From the NCBI GenBank assembly GCA_009910795.1, contig VMEE01000096.1, positions 1 to 33,168 on the forward strand: a DNA stretch of 33,168 nt, written 5' to 3'. Of the stretch, positions 30,461 through 33,168 are shown piece by piece. The stretch comes from Dehalobacter sp. CP (GTDB taxonomy: Bacteria; Bacillota_B; Desulfitobacteriia; Desulfitobacteriales; Syntrophobotulaceae). How positions within the stretch are numbered: position 1 is the first letter of the stretch; each line of letters opens with the position of its first letter. The notes beneath the pieces were generated by a model. That model was not told the origin of the DNA. It was given only the letters and a program-made list of their open reading frames with translations, and ran no database searches. The translations under genes were made by a program, and so were the position numbers.

Positions 30461-30490
30461 ATTATATTAAAAAAGTGCAATGTTTGTCAA
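30461..30490 (-). promoter_or_regulatory. promoter of the aroF-pheA T-box transcript
   Basis: TTGACA (30490-30485) and TATAAT (30466-30461) on the minus strand, spaced 18 bp, both perfect consensus hexamers. Start near 30454, just before Stem I. The overlapping TTGTCA on the plus strand (30484-30489) could be the -35 of the divergent peptidase gene, with TTAAAT at 30507-30512. Confidence 0.82.
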
Positions 30491-30557
30491 TAACATTATA
30501 CCTATATTAAATAATTCATGATATATTGTTCGTATATCCCTTGAAGGAGGCATACAG

Positions 30558-31694
30558 ATGATCAACCAGGAGCGTTTGGTAGCTGGGTTTATCGATATGG
30601 TCCGAATCAGCAGCGTAAGTAAAAACGAAGCTCTTTTTGCTGCTTATCTGAAAAAAAAGATGGAGCAAATAGGACTTACGGTGTTTGAAGATAATAAGGC
30701 CGCTGTTAAGGCGAGCGTAAAAACAGGCAATTTGATCGGAAGATTGGAAGGAAATGACAAGAGCGCACCAACATTGATGTTTTGTGCGCATATGGACACA
30801 GTTGAGCCAGGCAATGGCATTGAGCCTAAGATTTGTGAAGGATTCATCCGAAGTAACGGGACGACCATCCTTGGTGCTGACGATAAGTCAGGTATCGCGG
30901 CAATTCTTGAAGCAATTATTTGCATAAAAGAAAGAAATAGAGCTCACGGTGATTTGGAGATAGTATTTACTTTTGGTGAAGAACTGGGACTATTAGGGGC
31001 AAAATATATTGATTATTCTGCATTAAGATCACGTATAGGCTATGTGCTGGATGCCGGAGGTACCCCTGGAGTAATTATAAACAGGGGGCCTGCACAAAAT
31101 CATATACGCGCGATATTTCGAGGAAAAGCCGCTCATGCCGGCATATGCCCGGAAAAAGGCATAAATGCCATTCAGGTAGCCGCAAGAGCTATAGAGAATA
31201 TGCAACTTTTACGTGTCGATGAAGATACGACAGCGAATTTTGGTATCATATCCGGAGGAAAAGCAACAAATATAGTTTGCGATGAAGTATTTCTTGATGG
31301 GGAAGCGAGAAGCCTATCTGAACTAAAACTTGAACTGCAGACTCAAAAAATGATCGAAGCCATGCAAAAAGCATGCAAAGATTTTGGGGCGATCCTTGAA
31401 CTTGAAATAGAGCGAGCCTACCCATCCTTTTATGTCCGAGAAAATGAAGAGGTTGTGCAATTGGCACGTAAAGCTGCAGAAAAAGTGGGGCTAAATGTTC
31501 AGATTTCTTCCACGGGAGGGGGAAGTGATGTACATTTTTTTAATCAAGCAGGGATAGTCACTATAAATCTGGCTACAGGTATGAACAAAGTGCATACGAC
31601 TGAGGAAGAGATAAGCATTGATGATCTTATCTATCTGGCAAGCTTTGTTGAGGCTATAATCGAAGAGGCGTCCCCCAAAAAAGAGCTTGGATGA
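30558..31694 (+). CDS. M20 family peptidase (PepT-like)
   Basis: A 378-aa di-zinc metallopeptidase resembling tripeptidase PepT. Zinc and catalytic residues are all present: H78 and D80 (CAHMDTV), D108 (LGADDKSG), the general base pair E141-E142 (FGEELG), D165 (VLDAGG) and H346 (KVHTTEE). A dimerisation lid domain lies between about 180 and 290. There is no signal peptide, so it should act in the cytoplasm on peptides from uptake or turnover. GAAGGAGG precedes the ATG. It is divergent from aroF-pheA and is followed by the separate TPP-controlled unit. Confidence 0.92.
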   Translation: MINQERLVAGFIDMVRISSVSKNEALFAAYLKKKMEQIGLTVFEDNKAAVKASVKTGNLIGRLEGNDKSAPTLMFCAHMDTVEPGNGIEPKICEGFIRSNGTTILGADDKSGIAAILEAIICIKERNRAHGDLEIVFTFGEELGLLGAKYIDYSALRSRIGYVLDAGGTPGVIINRGPAQNHIRAIFRGKAAHAGICPEKGINAIQVAARAIENMQLLRVDEDTTANFGIISGGKATNIVCDEVFLDGEARSLSELKLELQTQKMIEAMQKACKDFGAILELEIERAYPSFYVRENEEVVQLARKAAEKVGLNVQISSTGGGSDVHFFNQAGIVTINLATGMNKVHTTEEEISIDDLIYLASFVEAIIEEASPKKELG

Positions 31695-31702
31695 AAAGCA
31701 GA

Positions 31703-31731
31703 TTGACATAAAGCAAATAATGACTTAATAT
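31703..31731 (+). promoter_or_regulatory. promoter of the TPP-riboswitch transcript
   Basis: TTGACA (31703-31708, perfect) and TAATAT (31726-31731) at 17 bp spacing. The start near 31738 is about 15 bases before the aptamer. Confidence 0.68.
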
Positions 31732-31752
31732 GGGATAAATCAAAGAAGAATG

Positions 31753-31842
31753 CAGTAGGGGAGCTGGTGGAAAACCGGCTGAGAGGGCGAAAAGGGCCGA
31801 CCCTTAGACCTGACATGGGTAATACCAGCGGAGGGAACTGGA
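31753..31842 (+). ncRNA. TPP riboswitch (THI element)
   Basis: The conserved THI-box parts appear in order: GGGGAGCTGG, CCGGCTGAGAGGG (CUGAGA core, 31778-31783), then GACCCTTAGACCTGA, GGGTAATACCAGCG and GAGGGAACTGG. Thiamine diphosphate would bind and favour the terminator at 31870-31900, lowering expression of the thiamine genes downstream. Confidence 0.93.
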
Positions 31843-31869
31843 AAAAGATGATTGCAGCGCAATATTTTT

Positions 31870-31900
31870 AACCGTTCCTTTTATAGGGGCGGTTTGTCTT
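31870..31900 (+). terminator. riboswitch-controlled terminator
   Basis: AACCGTTCC (31870-31878) pairs with GGGGCGGTT (31886-31894) using two G-T pairs, followed by a T-rich run. It lies between the TPP aptamer and the first gene. Confidence 0.75.
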
Positions 31901-31920
31901 ATTTCTAGAGGAGGGTAATT

Positions 31921-32217
31921 ATGTCGATAGCAAATTTGAGCCTGCAAATTATTCCTATAGTAGCTGATGAAAAAGTATATCCACTCGTTGATGAAGTCAT
32001 CGAAGCGATTAGGTCATCCGGGGTAAAATACATTGTGGGACCTATGGAGACAACAATGGAAGGCGAGTTAGACCAATTAATGGATATTGTCCGAAAAGCT
32101 CAGGACATATGCGTTAAAGAAGGTGCAACGAGAGTTCTTTCTGTCGTGAAGATTGACTACAAACCAGAAGGCGTGACAATGGCAGAAAAAATCCATAAAT
32201 ATCGTCGGAATGAGTGA
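31921..32217 (+). CDS. thiamine-binding protein (UPF0045/MTH1187 family)
   Basis: A 98-aa protein of the UPF0045/MTH1187 family, related to the thiamine-binding YkoF domain. SLQIIPIV (7-14), SSGVKYIVGPMETTMEGELDQLMD (about 32-55) and GATRVLSVVKIDYKP (about 68-82) are the typical blocks of its ferredoxin-like fold. It probably binds thiamine or its pyrimidine moiety in the cytoplasm. It is the first gene behind the TPP riboswitch. GGAGGG precedes the ATG, and the stop overlaps a possible GTG start of the permease gene. Confidence 0.85.
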   Translation: MSIANLSLQIIPIVADEKVYPLVDEVIEAIRSSGVKYIVGPMETTMEGELDQLMDIVRKAQDICVKEGATRVLSVVKIDYKPEGVTMAEKIHKYRRNE

Positions 32218-33023
32218 ATAGTATGCGAAAATATTTTTTGCCGGCAGCATCAGCATTTCTGCTTCTGGTCATTTGGAAGCTAGCCGTGGGAGTATTTGAT
32301 ATTCAGGCATATATACTGCCGGAGCCGGAAAAAATTATCCGGGCTCTTTTTGAGGACAGACAAGTACTTTTTGCGCATGGATTACAGACAGCAATCGAAG
32401 CACTTTCTGGGTTTTTACTCGCAATTTTTGCTGGGTTGTTCCTTGCGTTACTAATGGCCAGATATTCCTCGGTAAAGGAAGCACTTTATCCATTCGTCAT
32501 CATCAGCCAAACAATCCCGGTAATGGCAATGGCCCCGATCCTTATAATATGGTTTGGATACGGTCTGTTGCCCAAAATAGTTGTTGTTGGATTGGTTTGC
32601 TTCTTTCCTGTTACGGTCAGTCTTGTTGAAGGCATGGCGAAGGTCGATCCCGACGTAATTAAATTGTTGCAGGCAATGGGAGCAAGCGAATCACAAATCT
32701 TGCGCAAAGTAAGGCTGCCGGCAGTCATTCCAGCACTTTTTGCCGGGATCAAAATATCTGCTGCATACAGTATCATGGGAGCTGTAATTGCCGAGTGGCT
32801 GGGGGCATCAAAGGGATTAGGCATATATCTTATGAGATCGATGCATTCTTTTAGGACGGAAAGGGTATTTGCTGCGATCCTTGTTATTTCTGTCTTAAGT
32901 CTGCTCGCCTTTGCTGCTGTTGAGGTTATCTCAAGATTGGTCATGCCTTGGCAATATCGTTATTCATCATCGAAAAATCCGATGGAAGACGAAATCATGA
33001 CCAAAAGTAATAGTGACGATTAA
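32214..33023 (+). CDS. ABC transporter permease, ThiX-like
   Basis: A 269-aa inner-membrane permease of the SsuC/TauC/ThiX family. About six membrane segments are visible, and the cytoplasmic EAA loop is EGMAKVDPDVIKLLQAMGASESQILRKVRLPAV. Its place behind a TPP riboswitch and a thiamine-binding protein favours uptake of a thiamine pyrimidine precursor. The start is either GTG 32214, overlapping the previous stop, or ATG 32223. The hydrophilic tail after WQYRYSS is longer than usual. The partner binding protein and ATPase are not in the window; only 145 bases remain after this gene. Confidence 0.88.
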   Translation: MNSMRKYFLPAASAFLLLVIWKLAVGVFDIQAYILPEPEKIIRALFEDRQVLFAHGLQTAIEALSGFLLAIFAGLFLALLMARYSSVKEALYPFVIISQTIPVMAMAPILIIWFGYGLLPKIVVVGLVCFFPVTVSLVEGMAKVDPDVIKLLQAMGASESQILRKVRLPAVIPALFAGIKISAAYSIMGAVIAEWLGASKGLGIYLMRSMHSFRTERVFAAILVISVLSLLAFAAVEVISRLVMPWQYRYSSSKNPMEDEIMTKSNSDD

Positions 33024-33168
33024 TCGAAGACTCCGTAAAGTTAAAATGAAAAACTAGCACAATGAAACGCAGCATAGCTTAAAATTCCGCAAGAAAGGTA
33101 CTAAATGCTTTTCTACGGATTATAAAGAGTAAAATAAACAGGGCTAAAGCTTGCCCTATGACAATCCA
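33024..33168. other. window end, no gene recognised
   Basis: Contains an inverted repeat AGGGC-N8-GCCCT (about 33140-33157) and TCCG/CGGA arms near 33086-33119. I see no ribosome binding site followed by a start codon that opens a long frame on the plus strand. The rest of the thiamine transporter may begin beyond the end. Confidence 0.4.

Overview
The window looks like chromosomal DNA of a strictly anaerobic, low-GC Gram-positive bacterium of the class Clostridia. By eye the DNA is AT-rich. The grounds are a class I hybrid cluster protein, strong GGAGG-type ribosome binding sites with frequent TTG/GTG starts, T-box and TPP leader RNAs, Firmicutes-type families (DUF3842, Flp1-like pilin, DUF5702, DUF6382), two GntR/FCD regulators and short intrinsic terminators. 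I cannot name the genus. Nothing looks like a prophage, insertion sequence or CRISPR array, and I found no rRNA or tRNA genes.

Left part (1-7.6 kb): acyl-CoA chemistry and nitrosative-stress defence. A two-subunit acyl-CoA:3-oxoacid CoA-transferase (atoDA) sits behind a long 5' stem-loop. A minus-strand cupin-hcp operon lies back to back with a Crp/Fnr regulator that resembles HcpR. A thiolase with a small DUF35-type OB-fold partner, an SDR reductase and a divergent TetR regulator form a beta-ketoacyl-CoA cluster. Two tandem copies of the palindrome TGACTATAGTCA lie in the SDR/tetR intergenic region.

Middle part (7.6-14 kb): amino-acid genes (hisC, ilvE, tyrS), a DUF3842-comB pair, then a ferredoxin-like protein plus a class II aldolase. 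The ferredoxin operon carries GTAAC-N4-GTTAC, the same palindrome as the cupin-hcp promoter. In both places its centre lies exactly 28.5 bp upstream of the first base of a -10 box. This predicts one small regulon driven by the Crp/Fnr protein encoded here.

14.1-22.1 kb: a nine-gene Tad/Flp pilus operon (tadZ-tadA-tadB-tadC-flp-tadE-DUF5702-second tadE-like-DUF6382), mostly translationally coupled. It has no prepilin peptidase in the window. Its second TadE-like protein carries a C-terminal Cys/His motif, and its last protein is a DUF6382 protein without an FHA domain.

Right part (22.2-33.2 kb): a CaiB/BaiF CoA-transferase and an Mrp ATPase; convergent GntR regulators sharing one terminator; a class I aminotransferase with a divergent LysR regulator; an aroF-pheA operon behind a T-box leader; an M20 peptidase; and a TPP riboswitch ahead of a thiamine-binding protein and an ABC permease. 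The aroF-pheA leader is the most unusual element. It appears to have one Stem I (specifier UUC, Phe) followed by two successive Stem III/antiterminator/terminator modules.
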